DNA from: Oceanobacillus sp. J11TS1
Lineage (GTDB): Bacteria; Bacillota; Bacilli; Bacillales; Amphibacillaceae
DNA length: 64,000 nucleotides
Direction: 5' to 3'
NCBI RefSeq assembly: GCF_018333215.1
Contig: NZ_BORO01000015.1
Span: 20,820-84,819, forward strand
Shown here: positions 37,615 through 47,983 of the stretch, piece by piece
Layout of the letters: each line of letters starts with the position of its first letter
Position numbering within the stretch: position 1 is the first letter of the stretch
Made by a program: the position numbers and the translations under genes
The notes under the pieces: model-generated
What the model saw: the letters and a program-made list of their open reading frames with translations, nothing else
Database searches by the model: none
Told to the model about the DNA's origin: nothing

Positions 37615-39501
37615 TTAATTAGCAACTCGAGCAATGTTTCCTTGTTCAATATAAACAAGCAGGATTGAAATATCAGCAGGATTTACACCAGAGATTCTGG
37701 ATGCTTGTCCAACGGAAAGCGGACGTACCTTTTTCAGCTTTTCCAGTGCTTCTGTGGCAATACCATTTATTGCACTATAATCAATATCTGCTGGTATTTT
37801 CTTATCTTCCATTTTGAGCATTCTTGCTACTTGATCGTTTGCTTTTTTAATGTAGCCTTCATACTTAATTTGAATAGCTACCTGTTCTTTTACATCTTCA
37901 CGAATATTTTCGTCTTTTTCAATCATTTGTTCTACATATTCATACGTTAATTCGGGACGTTTTAATAAATCATACGCTTTTACTGCCTCTTTCATTGGAG
38001 CAGCACCAGCAGACTTCATAATGTTTTGTACTTCTTCTGTCGGTTTCACAACAATTTTATTTAGACGTTTCTTCTCTGCTTCAATTTGCTCTTTCTTCTT
38101 CGTGAAAGCTGCATATCTTTCTTCTGTAATTAAGCCATATGCATAACCGATATCGGTAAGACGTAAATCGGCATTATCATGACGAAGCAATAAGCGGTAT
38201 TCTGCACGTGATGTTAGTAAACGATAAGGTTCATTCGTTCCTTTTGTTACTAAGTCATCAATCATTACACCAATATACGCTTGGGAACGGTCTAAAATAA
38301 TTGGTTCTTTCCCTAATACTTTCGCTGCTGCGTTCATTCCAGCCATCAATCCTTGACCTGCTGCTTCTTCATAACCGGAAGTTCCATTAATTTGACCGGC
38401 TGTAAATAAACCAGGCAAACGTTTGGTTTCCAGCGTCGGCCATAGTTGAGTCGGAACCATCGCATCATACTCAATCGCATATCCTGCACGCATAATTTCT
38501 GCATTTTCTAAGCCGGGAATCGATTTGACCATTTTGTGTTGAATCGATTCTGGCAAGGAAGTTGACAGTCCTTGTACATATACTTCTTCTGTATTTCTTC
38601 CTTCTGGCTCTAAGAAAATTTGATGACGTGGTTTATCATTAAAACGCACGATTTTATCTTCAATGGATGGACAATATCGTGGTCCTGTACCTCGTTTCAT
38701 CCCAGAATACATTGCTGATAAAGTTAAATTTTCATTAATTACCTGATGGGTAAATTCATTGGTATATGTTAACCAACAAGGTATTTGATCCTGTATTACT
38801 TCGGTTGTTTCATAGGAGAAGGTTTTCGGATTTTCATCTCCCGGTTGGATTTCTGTTTGTGAATAATCAATCGTATGGCTATTCACACGTGGTGGTGTAC
38901 CTGTTTTAAAACGTCTTAATTCAAAGCCCAGCTCTTCTAGGTTCTCAGACAACTTAATAGATACACGTTGGTTATTTGGACCACTTTCATACTCTAAATC
39001 GCCCATGAGTACTTTCCCGCGCATAAATGTTCCAGTAGTTACGATAACAGAATCTGCATAATAAGCTGCATGTGTTTCTGTAAGAACTCCTTTACAAATA
39101 CCATCTTCTACAATTAATGAATTAACCATACCTTGACGAATCGTTAAATTTTCCTCATTTTCGACAAGATGTTTCATTTCCTGCATATATACGGGTTTGT
39201 CTGCTTGAGCACGTAATGCTTGTACAGCAGGACCTTTTCCTGTATTTAGCATACGCATTTGAATATAGCTTTTATCGATGATTTTCCCCATAATTCCGCC
39301 AAGCGCATCAATTTCACGTACAACGATACCTTTTGCAGGACCACCAATGGATGGGTTACAAGGCATAAAAGCTATCATATCTAAGTTCAATGTCAACATT
39401 AATGTTTTTGCTCCCATGCGAGCAGAAGCATACGCTGCCTCTACGCCTGCATGACCAGCTCCAACAACAATGACATCATATTTTCCTGCATTGTATGTCA
39501 T
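37615..39501 (-). CDS. mnmG: tRNA uridine-34 carboxymethylaminomethyl enzyme MnmG (GidA)
   Basis: FAD-dependent partner of MnmE that modifies U34 of certain tRNAs. The dinucleotide-binding motif [19 protein letters not shown] is at the N-terminus. [22 protein letters not shown] and [12 protein letters not shown] follow, and the C-terminal domain ends LRPLSVG-type [18 protein letters not shown]. Length 628 residues. It follows mnmE by 51 bases on the same strand. Confidence 0.97.
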   Translation of the reverse strand: MTYNAGKYDVIVVGAGHAGVEAAYASARMGAKTLMLTLNLDMIAFMPCNPSIGGPAKGIVVREIDALGGIMGKIIDKSYIQMRMLNTGKGPAVQALRAQADKPVYMQEMKHLVENEENLTIRQGMVNSLIVEDGICKGVLTETHAAYYADSVIVTTGTFMRGKVLMGDLEYESGPNNQRVSIKLSENLEELGFELRRFKTGTPPRVNSHTIDYSQTEIQPGDENPKTFSYETTEVIQDQIPCWLTYTNEFTHQVINENLTLSAMYSGMKRGTGPRYCPSIEDKIVRFNDKPRHQIFLEPEGRNTEEVYVQGLSTSLPESIQHKMVKSIPGLENAEIMRAGYAIEYDAMVPTQLWPTLETKRLPGLFTAGQINGTSGYEEAAGQGLMAGMNAAAKVLGKEPIILDRSQAYIGVMIDDLVTKGTNEPYRLLTSRAEYRLLLRHDNADLRLTDIGYAYGLITEERYAAFTKKKEQIEAEKKRLNKIVVKPTEEVQNIMKSAGAAPMKEAVKAYDLLKRPELTYEYVEQMIEKDENIREDVKEQVAIQIKYEGYIKKANDQVARMLKMEDKKIPADIDYSAINGIATEALEKLKKVRPLSVGQASRISGVNPADISILLVYIEQGNIARVAN

Positions 39502-39552
39502 TTTTTTCTTCCTTTCCTTATTTAAAGTTCGTTTCCCTAAAAACGCAATATA

Positions 39553-40929
39553 TTATTTACCTAAGCAGAACTGAGAAAATAACTGGTCAATCAGGCTGTC
39601 ACTTGCAGTATCACCAATAATTTCCCCCATAAATTCCCATGAACGTGTCACATCAATTTGAACAATATCCATCGGCATACCAAGTGAAATAGCTTCCGTT
39701 GCATCATCTAATGCTTGTTTTGCTTGCTTTAATAGCTGGATATGACGCACATTAGACACATACGTTAAATCTCCAGCATCTACTTCACCAGAAAAAAAGA
39801 TATTTGCAATAGCTTCCTCTAATTGGTCTACGCCCTGCTCTTCTATTAAAGAAGTAGTCACGACAGGCTTCCCTTCTGCAATTGCTTGTACCTCTTCTAA
39901 ATCTAATTTTTGTTCTAAATCTGTCTTGTTGATAATAACAATATATTCTAGCCCTTGAACAGCTTCAAATAATTTCTTATCCTCTTCCGTTAAAGGTTCA
40001 TTATAATTCAATACAAATAAAATTAAATCGGATTCCTTCAATACCTGCCTAGAACGATCTACACCGATCCGTTCTACAATATCCTCTGTCTCACGAATAC
40101 CAGCTGTATCTACTAAACGTAAAGGTACGCCACGAACATTCACATACTCCTCAATAATATCTCTGGTTGTTCCTGGAATCTCTGTAACAATGGCCTTATT
40201 TTCCTGCACTAATGTATTCATTAAGGAAGACTTTCCAACATTAGGCCGGCCAATAATTGCTGTTGCTAAACCTTCGCGGAGAATTTTTCCCTGTGCTGCA
40301 ACTTCAAGCAGCTTCTCTATCTCTTCCGCTACTTCTTTTGTCTTTTCTTTCATCATGGTATGTGACATTTCCTCTACGTCATCATACTCCGGATAATCGA
40401 TGTTTACTTCCACATGCGCAACTGTTTCTAATAATTCTTGTCTCAAAGTCTGAATGAGCTTCGACAAGCGCCCATCCATTTGTTTTAATGCCACATTCAT
40501 TGCTTTGTCTGTCTTTGCACGGATTAAATCCATTACCGCTTCGGCTTGTGACAAATCAATCCGCCCGTTTAAAAATGCACGTTTTGTAAACTCACCTGGC
40601 TCAGCTAGACGCGCTCCTTTCGCTAATACAAGCTCTAACACGCGATTAACAGACACCAAGCCGCCATGACAGTTGATCTCAACAATATCCTCACGTGTAA
40701 ATGTCTTTGGCGCACGCATCACAGATACCATGACCTCTTCTACAAATTCGTTTGTTGAAGGGTCCATTACTTTTCCATAATGAATGGTATGAGAATTTAC
40801 TTCTTTTAGGTTCTTTCCTGCAAACAGATCAGAAGCTAATGCAATTGCTTCTGGTCCACTTAGTCGCACAATTGCAATTGCTCCCTCTCCAACCGGAGTA
40901 GAAATCGCTGCGATTGTATCTGTCTCCAT
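39553..40929 (-). CDS. mnmE: tRNA modification GTPase MnmE (TrmE/ThdF)
   Basis: Potassium-activated GTPase that works with MnmG on tRNA wobble uridine. The N-terminal folate-binding domain starts [20 protein letters not shown]. The G domain has G1 [13 protein letters not shown]3 [10 protein letters not shown] and G4 NKTD. The C-terminus ends in FCLGK, the essential cysteine motif. I chose the ATG at 40927-40929 after AGGTG, giving 458 residues; the upstream in-frame extension lies in the DnaA-box region and is not family-like. Confidence 0.96.
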   Translation of the reverse strand: METDTIAAISTPVGEGAIAIVRLSGPEAIALASDLFAGKNLKEVNSHTIHYGKVMDPSTNEFVEEVMVSVMRAPKTFTREDIVEINCHGGLVSVNRVLELVLAKGARLAEPGEFTKRAFLNGRIDLSQAEAVMDLIRAKTDKAMNVALKQMDGRLSKLIQTLRQELLETVAHVEVNIDYPEYDDVEEMSHTMMKEKTKEVAEEIEKLLEVAAQGKILREGLATAIIGRPNVGKSSLMNTLVQENKAIVTEIPGTTRDIIEEYVNVRGVPLRLVDTAGIRETEDIVERIGVDRSRQVLKESDLILFVLNYNEPLTEEDKKLFEAVQGLEYIVIINKTDLEQKLDLEEVQAIAEGKPVVTTSLIEEQGVDQLEEAIANIFFSGEVDAGDLTYVSNVRHIQLLKQAKQALDDATEAISLGMPMDIVQIDVTRSWEFMGEIIGDTASDSLIDQLFSQFCLGK

Positions 40930-41030
40930 CTCATTCACCTGCCTTCCTCTTATTTTATATCTATAATTAATTTGTTTAGTTTTATTATCACTAACAACCA
41001 AGAATAACATATTATTATCAAAAAAGAAAC

Positions 41031-41120
41031 TTATCCACAAAAATAGTTTCGTCTATCGAGCATTTTTTATTATCCACATGTGAATAATGTTTTTTAGATT
41101 TGTTTTCGATTAGTGGATAA
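41031..41120. promoter_or_regulatory. DnaA-box cluster upstream of mnmE
   Basis: Two perfect DnaA boxes TTATCCACA are at 41031-41039 and 41070-41078. TGTGAATAA (one mismatch, inverted) abuts the second at 41079, and AGTGGATAA (one mismatch, inverted) is at 41112. Four boxes within 90 bases are unlikely by chance. The cluster is about 3.2 kb from the dnaA-proximal origin. It may control mnmE or titrate DnaA. Confidence 0.75.
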
Positions 41121-41273
41121 GTGAAAAGACAGCATTTCTTCCGCTGGTTACAGTTTAGGAAAAATCTAGTTTGTTCATTCATTATGAGAAGACAAAAAAG
41201 ACCTTTACCCTTTGATTTCGTAAAAGTCTTTATAAACCGTTAAATTGTATAAATTACTAAAGAATATAAAAGA

Positions 41274-41318
41274 AAAACCAAAGCCCGAGAACTGTATTTC
41301 CCTCCAGGCTTTGGTTTT
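41274..41318 (-). terminator. Terminator of jag
   Basis: AAAACCAAAGCC and GGCTTTGGTTTT form a perfect 12-base stem overlapping the jag stop, with T-rich sequence on the minus strand. Confidence 0.8.
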
Positions 41319-41943
41319 ATGGTTTAATAACAATATGACGATTCGGTTCCACACCATCTGAATAAGTAGAAACCTGTGTATCTTGTAAAACACTATGAAT
41401 GATCTTACGTTCAAATGCCGGCATGGGCTCTAATACAACTTTTTTCTTTGTCTTCTGTGCTTTATCCGCCATTTTTAACGCAAGTGATTCCAATGTTTCC
41501 TTTCTTCTTTCTCGATAGCCTTCTGCATCAAGTGTAACTGTATAATACGTATCATTTTGTTTATTTATAGCTAAATGAGTTAGATATTGTAAAGCATTTA
41601 GAGTCTGTCCACGTTTTCCAATGAGCTTTGCTATATTTTCATGCTGCATGGTATAAGTTACATGGTTCCCCTTTACTTCTATATCTAATTTTACGGAGAG
41701 ATTCATGTTGCTAGTAACTTCTTTGATAAATTGAGCTGTTTCTTCAATTGGATCCTTAGCTACGGTCACTTTTACAAATGCTCGCTTGGATCCAAAGATA
41801 CCGAATACTCCTTTTTTACCTTCATCGATGACCTCAACATCTACTTGGTTCTTCTCCACCCCTAATTGTTCTAAGGCGGATTGAATCGCTTCTTCAACTG
41901 TTTGACCACTCGCAGTTACTTCTCTCAATAGCTTCCCCTCCAT
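41317..41943 (-). CDS. jag: RNA-binding protein Jag (KhpB, SpoIIIJ-associated)
   Basis: RNA-binding protein linked to cell elongation and sporulation. A Jag-N domain (residues 1-50) is followed by a KH domain with the GXXG loop in LIGKRGQTLNALQYL. An R3H domain with PMPAFERKIIHSVLQ completes the protein. Length 208 residues. The ribosome-binding site before the ATG is weak (GAG). In B. subtilis it follows spoIIIJ closely; here 347 bases of repeats lie between them. Confidence 0.93.
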   Translation of the reverse strand: MEGKLLREVTASGQTVEEAIQSALEQLGVEKNQVDVEVIDEGKKGVFGIFGSKRAFVKVTVAKDPIEETAQFIKEVTSNMNLSVKLDIEVKGNHVTYTMQHENIAKLIGKRGQTLNALQYLTHLAINKQNDTYYTVTLDAEGYRERRKETLESLALKMADKAQKTKKKVVLEPMPAFERKIIHSVLQDTQVSTYSDGVEPNRHIVIKP

Positions 41944-42054
41944 TTTAACTCAGCATAAACGTTTTCAAAAATAAGATCGTATTACTCTATTTCTTATTAC
42001 AAATGGGGGAAGTCCTTCCCCCATAATTAAATTTCTTTTTATCGCAGTGTAACT

Positions 42055-42120
42055 GGCTGGGACTGGGACTGCGATTACTCGTCCCACCGAAAACCATTGC
42101 GATTACTCGTCCCATCGAAG
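42055..42120 (-). repeat. Intergenic repeat family B, two units
   Basis: GCGATTACTCGTCCCA occurs at 42071 and 42099, a period of 28 bases, after (CTGGGA)2. This mirrors the array at 17542 in inverted orientation, including the AGTCCC microrepeat. TGGGAC and GTCCCA can pair around the first GCGATTACTC loop. Confidence 0.85.
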
Positions 42121-42128
42121 GGCTTTTG

Positions 42129-42297
42129 TAAGACTCCCACTTCAAGAAATGAGTAAAAAATTATATTTCTAAGTGGGAGAACTAACAGCCAGTAACGGCC
42201 CGATTCGTTCAAGGGCCTTTAGGTCATGCCCTTGTGGTACTAACCTTCAGTGGGGGATGAAAGAAAACACCCACTGAAGGAAGTTTCACTTTATTTT
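42129..42297 (+). mobile_element. Structured remnant resembling an IS200/IS605 right end (omega-RNA-like)
   Basis: Two hairpins bound this stretch: CTCCCACTT...AAGTGGGAG (about 42134-42174) and CCTTCAGTGGG...CCCACTGAAGG (about 42244-42282). Between them are GGCCCGATTCGTTCAAGGGCC and AGGTCATGCCCTTGTGGTAC, which can form further stems. The arrangement, with a terminal hairpin followed by AAGTTTCAC, recalls the transposon end that also encodes the guide RNA of TnpB elements. No transposase or tnpB gene is present. The second hairpin could also simply terminate spoIIIJ. Recognition is from memory, so confidence is modest. Confidence 0.4.
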
Positions 42298-43049
42298 TTC
42301 GACATCATTGGCTTATTAATAAGAAGTGTTTGGAATACCATAAAGATATTACCAGTTACCCAGTACAATGCTAACGCTGCTGGGAAGAAGAATGCCATAA
42401 CACCAATCATTATCGGCATCACATAAAGCATAATCTGCAATTGTAATCGCATTTGTGGATTGCTGTTAGCAGCTGAGTTTGTTGACATCATTAATTTCTG
42501 CTGCAAGAAAGTAAATAATGCTGTTAGAATCGGTAAAATATAATCCGGTGTCCCAAGCTGGAACCAAAGAAAATCATGTGTAGCTATTTCTGTCGTACGT
42601 CTGATTGCATGATACATCGCAATAAATATTGGCATCTGTATCAAAATAGGTAAACACCCTGCTAATGGATTAACGCCATGCTTTTGGAATAATTGCATGG
42701 TTTCTTGCTGCAGCTTTTGCTGTGTATTTGCATCTTTAGAAGCATATTTTTGCTGAAGTTCCTGCAACTGCGGCTGAACTTCTTGCATTGCCTTTGTGCT
42801 TTTAATTTGTTTTACATTCAATGGCACTAACAATAAGCGGATAAATACTGTGACTACAATGATAGCCAGTCCATAGTTTTCACTTAAAAATTCTGCAATC
42901 GTTGTTATAAACCAAGATAATGGATAAACAAAGATTGTGTTCCATATTCCTTCACTATCCGGTGTGATCGGTTCATCAATCTGGGTACAGCCCGCTAATA
43001 AAACCGCTAACACGAGAAAAGTGATTAATATCCCGTATTTTTTGCGCAA
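42291..43049 (-). CDS. spoIIIJ: Membrane protein insertase YidC/SpoIIIJ
   Basis: Inserts and folds membrane proteins; the SpoIIIJ form is also required in forespore development. The signal ends in lipobox LAGC (Cys21). The five-helix core includes YGLAIIVVTVFIRLLLVPLN with the conserved groove arginine, and NPLAGCLPILIQMPIFIAMY. Length 252 residues. The start codon is TTG at 43047-43049, six bases after GGAGGA. It follows rnpA by 80 bases. Confidence 0.94.
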   Translation of the reverse strand: MRKKYGILITFLVLAVLLAGCTQIDEPITPDSEGIWNTIFVYPLSWFITTIAEFLSENYGLAIIVVTVFIRLLLVPLNVKQIKSTKAMQEVQPQLQELQQKYASKDANTQQKLQQETMQLFQKHGVNPLAGCLPILIQMPIFIAMYHAIRRTTEIATHDFLWFQLGTPDYILPILTALFTFLQQKLMMSTNSAANSNPQMRLQLQIMLYVMPIMIGVMAFFFPAALALYWVTGNIFMVFQTLLINKPMMSKK

Positions 43050-43131
43050 AACTCTTCCTCCTTAAGATTCCCATCGTTACTACTTGTCATTTTAGCTTAT
43101 TTACATTGTGATTTCTATCTTAAACTTATAC

Positions 43132-43485
43132 TTACTTCGAATGCTTAAATAATTTTTCTTTGTATAATAAATGCGAGAGACTTTTTTTCATCATCTCGTA
43201 ACTCATTGTTCTGGTTGGAATCCTAGCAATGATTACGATATCATAGTAAGGTTTAATATCCTGCTCTAACTCTTGAAAAGACGCTCGCAACAGTCTTTTA
43301 ATTCGATTCCTGACAACGGCATTTCCAATTTTTTTACCAACTGATAGACCAACCCTAAAATGATTTTGGTCTTCTTTCTTTCTATAATAAATAACCAGTT
43401 GCCTATTTGCAAAAGATTTTCCATGCTTAAAAGTTGCTTGGAATTCTTCATTTTTTTTTATACGAAATTGTTTTTTCACCGTCAT
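43132..43485 (-). CDS. rnpA: Ribonuclease P protein component
   Basis: Protein subunit of RNase P, which matures tRNA 5' ends with the catalytic RNA. Core motifs [20 protein letters not shown] and [19 protein letters not shown] (the RNR helix) are present. The ATG at 43485 gives 117 residues, but AAAGGTG directly abuts it. The in-frame GTG two codons later (43479) has better spacing and may be the true start. It lies downstream of rpmH with a hairpin between. Confidence 0.95.
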   Translation of the reverse strand: MTVKKQFRIKKNEEFQATFKHGKSFANRQLVIYYRKKEDQNHFRVGLSVGKKIGNAVVRNRIKRLLRASFQELEQDIKPYYDIVIIARIPTRTMSYEMMKKSLSHLLYKEKLFKHSK

Positions 43486-43651
43486 CACCTTTATGTTTAA
43501 ACACAAACATCATTTTCTATTCATTATTCACTGCCCAGGAGCTTGTCTATCTGCTACACAAAATATGTACACTTATATTCATGGTAGACGCCCAAAGGGG
43601 CCCATACGCTTTATAAATAGGTCTTTTTGAACGCCCTCACCCTAAAGTACA

Positions 43652-43681
43652 GAAAAAAAACCACTGATAGTTGTCAGTGGC
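43652..43681 (-). terminator. Hairpin with T run between rpmH and rnpA
   Basis: On the minus strand CCACTGAC and its partner TCAGTGG pair, followed by eight T. It should end or reduce transcription after rpmH. The 145 bases between here and rnpA hold nothing recognisable. Confidence 0.75.
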
Positions 43682-43846
<165 letters not shown>

Positions 43847-43897
43847 TCATATTTAAACTAAATTAGCTTATAACTTATCCATTAGACAGTCCTTGAT

Positions 43898-43927
43898 ATT
43901 ATACGAAAAAAACAATCATTTTGTCAA
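43898..43927 (-). promoter_or_regulatory. Predicted sigma-A promoter of rpmH
   Basis: On the minus strand a perfect TTGACA (43922-43927) is followed by 18 bases and a perfect TATAAT (43898-43903). Confidence 0.82.
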
Positions 43928-44233
43928 CCTGCTATTTGATAAAAATCAAGTTGCCTTTTCCTTCACACATTTTTACCTATTGTGCGTGGTTGAATAATTC
44001 GTTTATATCTTCAAGCTTCTCCACACTCACACGTTTTCTATAAAAAATCAAATTTCACTCCCAGTCAGGATTAAATGGAGTTAAAAATCCAAATAATTTT
44101 TTTTGCCTTTGTACCATACAACAAGCTTTCTTGAGATACATCACCGTTTAATTCTCTCAAAGTTATACCCCTGAGAGTAGTACAGAAACTAGTACAGTTG
44201 AAGTTTAATTTCTGTTTTAGAAATTTTTATTTG

Positions 44234-44631
44234 TTATCCACAGTCCTTAGCGAATTATTTTCCTTGTTATTTTTCTATCCACACACAAAATAAACAATTT
44301 AATCACAAAATATAGCACTGTTTATAATCAAAACACACAACAGATAGAATATGTGGATAACTATTTAAAAGTCATTGATTTATTCGCTTTTATTTGGTAT
44401 TATATTTATGTTTTAGTTTGTGGAAATCATTTCTGCCTAAAAAACTTATTCACACAATGTGGATAAGTTGTGGATATACTTTCCACGGATTTTTGATAAA
44501 GTTTTCAACAGCGTTGTGGATAGCGTTTATATATGTATAATTTTCTTAGAAATGTCTCTCCGGAAATAGGGATTTTTCCTACTTCCCGATTGATTCATCG
44601 ATTCGATAAACATGATAAATTATTATCCACA
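44234..44631. other. oriC, upstream DnaA-box cluster (rpmH-dnaA)
   Basis: Perfect DnaA boxes TTATCCACA are at 44234 (+), 44352 (-), 44458 (-) and 44623 (+). One-mismatch boxes are at 44275 (+), 44446 (+), 44469 (-) and 44515 (-). The region is strongly A/T-rich and has no coding capacity. It corresponds to the incAB part of the bipartite B. subtilis origin. The rest of the 1.1-kb rpmH-dnaA gap (43928-44233 and 44632-44944) shows no further strong box. Confidence 0.93.
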
Positions 44632-44944
44632 GCCTTTTTTTTGCGTTTTCTTATACTTTAGCCTTTCCATCTAACGAATGAGATAGATTGAGAGAGGCTT
44701 TTTTCTTCTAAAATGGCTCTAATTAGACGATTAAAAAGTATGTACAGCAGGGGATTCAAATCCTTTCTATGTTTCGTTTCTTACAATGATAGTGCGCTTG
44801 GATTCTTTAACGATTCCATTTTCGCTCGTTTATTATTTTTTAGTACGAGCATTTATTATCTATTATGATGAGATGACTTCCCGATAATAGTCTGCTGTCT
44901 TGATAATATATTTCCTAACTTATATCGAAAGGAGTGAAAGCACT

Positions 44945-46288
44945 TTGGAAAATATTGAAGAATTATGGGGTGCTACGTTAAACACCATTCAAGAAAAATT
45001 AAGTAAACCGAGCTTTGACACTTGGTTGAAAAGTACAAAGGCCCTTCAATTAGAAAAAAATACATTGGTTATCTCTGCTCCCAATGAATTTACAAAGGAT
45101 TGGCTGGAAACACAGTATACAGACTTAATTACACAGACTTTAGAAGAAGTGACTGGCTCTAAGCTGAATGCAAAATTTATAATTCCTGATTCCGCAGAAG
45201 GATCAATAGATCAAAAGCCGATGCCAAAACCAAATATTGATGCCAAAGCAACAGATTCTCCCAAATCTATGCTTAATGATAAATATACCTTTGATACTTT
45301 TGTTATTGGAGCCGGAAATCGCTTTGCCCACGCAGCATCATTAGCTGTTGCTGAGGCTCCAGCCAAAGCATACAACCCTTTATTTATCTACGGCGGTGTC
45401 GGATTAGGTAAAACACATTTAATGCACGCCATTGGTCATTATGTAAGAGAGCATAATAAAGATGCTAAAGTGGTCTACCTGACTTCTGAAAAATTTACGA
45501 ATGAGTTTATCAATGCCATTATGGACAATAAATCCAATCATTTTCGTAATAAATATCGCAATATTGATGTCCTTCTTATAGATGATATTCAATTTATTGC
45601 TGGAAAAGAATCGACACAGGAAGAATTCTTCCACACTTTTAATGCACTGCATGAAGAAAGTAAACAAATTATTATTTCTAGTGACCGGCCTCCAAAGGAA
45701 ATCCCTACATTAGAGGACCGTTTGCGTTCACGCTTTGAATGGGGATTAATTACCGATATTACACCTCCAGATTTAGAAACAAGGATTGCTATTTTAAATA
45801 AAAAAGCAAAAGCAGAAGGATTAGATATTCCAAATGAGGTCATGCTATATATCGCTAATCAAATTAATACCAATATTAGAGAGTTAGAAGGTGCGTTAAT
45901 CCGTGTTGTTGCCTATTCTTCTCTAGTAAATCAGGATATTGACGCTTCTTTAGCAGCGAATGCGTTGAAGGATATTATCCCCAGCAATAAACCGAAAGAA
46001 ATTACCATCCCTGCTATTCAAGAAGTTGTTGCAGATCGATATCATATTCGGCTAGAGGATTTTCCTGCTAAAAAACGTACCAAATCGATTGCATTTCCAA
46101 GACAAATTGCAATGTATCTATCCAGAGAGCTTACAGATGCATCGCTTCCTAAAATTGGACAAGAATTTGGCGGCAGAGATCATACAACCGTTATTCACGC
46201 ACATGAGAAAATCTCAAAACTGCTTGAAACAGATACAGAATTAGATCGAGATATTGAGGAATTAAAAGAAAAGCTGAAGTCTTTATAA
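44945..46288 (+). CDS. dnaA: Chromosomal replication initiator DnaA
   Basis: ATP-dependent initiator that binds oriC boxes and melts the origin. Domain I begins [20 protein letters not shown]. The AAA+ domain has Walker [16 protein letters not shown] and Walker [10 protein letters not shown]. Domain IV carries the DnaA-box reading signature [16 protein letters not shown] chose the TTG at 44945, ten bases after AAAGGAG, because it aligns with the B. subtilis N-terminus; this gives 447 residues. Confidence 0.97.
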   Translation: MENIEELWGATLNTIQEKLSKPSFDTWLKSTKALQLEKNTLVISAPNEFTKDWLETQYTDLITQTLEEVTGSKLNAKFIIPDSAEGSIDQKPMPKPNIDAKATDSPKSMLNDKYTFDTFVIGAGNRFAHAASLAVAEAPAKAYNPLFIYGGVGLGKTHLMHAIGHYVREHNKDAKVVYLTSEKFTNEFINAIMDNKSNHFRNKYRNIDVLLIDDIQFIAGKESTQEEFFHTFNALHEESKQIIISSDRPPKEIPTLEDRLRSRFEWGLITDITPPDLETRIAILNKKAKAEGLDIPNEVMLYIANQINTNIRELEGALIRVVAYSSLVNQDIDASLAANALKDIIPSNKPKEITIPAIQEVVADRYHIRLEDFPAKKRTKSIAFPRQIAMYLSRELTDASLPKIGQEFGGRDHTTVIHAHEKISKLLETDTELDRDIEELKEKLKSL

Positions 46289-46380
46289 ATTTAATGGGTC
46301 ATTTTTATGATACTTTTTGAACTTCCTTGTAATTAGCGGTTGTGTACGAATGTGAACAGATGAAACAACATACAAACAGG

Positions 46381-46464
46381 TTATACACATGTGGAAAACT
46401 CTGTTGTTTTGAAGCTGATGATAGTTATCCACAGTACCCACAGCCCTTATTACTATTATTACTG
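46381..46464 (+). other. oriC unwinding element between dnaA and dnaN
   Basis: A one-mismatch DnaA box TTATACACA (46381) and a perfect box TTATCCACA (46425) are followed by a C-rich stretch. Six triplets then read TTA TTA CTA TTA TTA CTG (46447-46464), and a long A/T tract follows. On the complementary strand the triplets read 3'-AAT/GAT, which fits the DnaA-trio element on which DnaA opens the duplex in B. subtilis. Confidence 0.8.
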
Positions 46465-46600
46465 TTTTTTTATATTATAATTAATAAAGAATAGAACCTT
46501 ATTTGCTAGGAAAAATATAAAAATTACAGCTGAAAAATGAATTACGATTTTCAATAAAAGAATTGCACAGCTTTTCTCTAGAAACAAGGAGGATATATAC

Positions 46601-47737
46601 ATGCGTTTTACAATACAAAGGGATAAATTAATAGCAAGTGTACAAGATGTTATGAAAGCAATCTCTGCTAGAACAGTTATCCCCATATTAACCGGTATGA
46701 AAATTGAAGTGAAAAAACATGGAGTAACCTTAACAGGTAGTGACTCTGATATTTCAATTGAATCTTATATTCCAACAGAAGATGAGGATAAAGTTTATAT
46801 TGAAAATATTGAGGAAGGGAATATTGTGCTGCAAGCTAAATACTTTCCTGAAATTGTTCGAAAGCTACCTGAATCTCAAGTAGATATTGTCGTTGACGAT
46901 CAATTTAACGTAAAAATTACTTCTGGAAAATCAGAATTTAATTTAAACGGACAAAGCGCTGATGAATATCCGCTTCTTCCAAAATTACAGACAGAAAATA
47001 GCTTTGAAATGCCAATCGATTTATTAAAAAGCATGATTAAGCAGACTGGATTTGCTGTATCTACTATGGAAACAAGACCAATATTAACAGGGGTAAATAT
47101 TCAGTTAAAAGATCAAAAACTTGTATTTACTGCAACAGACAGCCATCGCCTGGCAAAAAGAGAAGTTCCGATAGCGAATACGGCTATTTCCATTGAACAA
47201 GTTGTTGTACCTGGAAAAAGTTTAAGTGAATTATATAAAATTCTTAATGATTCCGAAGATACGGTAGAAATCAGCGTAACGAATAATCAAATTCTCTTCC
47301 GTACAAAACATCTGAATTTCTTGTCACGATTATTAGATGGCAATTACCCGGAAACTTCCAGATTAATTCCGGATCACAGTAAAACAACCATTCAAATTAA
47401 GACAACACCACTGTTGAGATCAATTGAACGTGCTTCTCTATTGGCAAAAGAAGAAAGAAATAATGTTGTTAAGTTTACAAGTACGGATAATGCAGTTATT
47501 GAAATTTCAAGTAATTCTCCGGAAATCGGAAATGTTGTTGAAGAAGTGTCCGCTGATCAAATTGACGGGGAGGATTTAAAAATATCTTTCAGCTCTAAAT
47601 ATATGATTGATGCACTGAAAGCTATTGAATACGATGAAGTAGTGATTGAATTTACTGGTGCCATGCGTCCATTTATTATACGCCCTGTAGAAAATGATTC
47701 TATTCTTCAATTGATTTTACCGGTTAGAACATACTAA
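46601..47737 (+). CDS. dnaN: DNA polymerase III sliding clamp (beta subunit)
   Basis: Ring-shaped processivity clamp. The N-terminus reads MRFTIQRDKLIASVQDVMKA and the three repeated clamp domains span 378 residues, the family length. The TDSHRLAKRE motif of domain 2 and the end LQLILPVRTY are conserved. GGAGG lies before the ATG. It follows dnaA across the unwinding element. Confidence 0.97.
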   Translation: MRFTIQRDKLIASVQDVMKAISARTVIPILTGMKIEVKKHGVTLTGSDSDISIESYIPTEDEDKVYIENIEEGNIVLQAKYFPEIVRKLPESQVDIVVDDQFNVKITSGKSEFNLNGQSADEYPLLPKLQTENSFEMPIDLLKSMIKQTGFAVSTMETRPILTGVNIQLKDQKLVFTATDSHRLAKREVPIANTAISIEQVVVPGKSLSELYKILNDSEDTVEISVTNNQILFRTKHLNFLSRLLDGNYPETSRLIPDHSKTTIQIKTTPLLRSIERASLLAKEERNNVVKFTSTDNAVIEISSNSPEIGNVVEEVSADQIDGEDLKISFSSKYMIDALKAIEYDEVVIEFTGAMRPFIIRPVENDSILQLILPVRTY

Positions 47738-47810
47738 CCGATGTTTTTATGCGTTCTGCGTAAAAATATCCAGGTAATCTGAGTGATAAGTAAAAGTTAT
47801 ATATCAATCT

Positions 47811-47983
47811 AAAGAGGTTGGGACAAAAAGAAAGTGTATCGTCTAGAAGCCAAACAACATGCTAATAACGTAGGAAATATGCGTAGACTCCTGTGAGAAA
47901 ACAAAGTATATTTCCCAAGCGGGTATTTGCGCGAATTTTGTTGGAATCTGTTAGATAAAAAACACTTTTGTCTCAGCCTCTTT
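47811..47983 (+). repeat. Inverted-repeat element (MITE-like) between dnaN and yaaA
   Basis: AAAGAGGTTGGGACAAAA (47811-47828) and TTTTGTCTCAGCCTCTTT (47966-47983) are near-perfect inverted ends, 16 of 18 matches, bounding 173 bases. The interior has no reading frame but contains TAGACTCCTGTGAGAAAA, similar to repeats scattered in Bacillaceae intergenic regions. It could be a transposase-less mobile repeat or a large RNA hairpin. The rest of the 614-base gap contains an orphan ribosome-binding site (48064-48074) and no gene. Confidence 0.65.
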
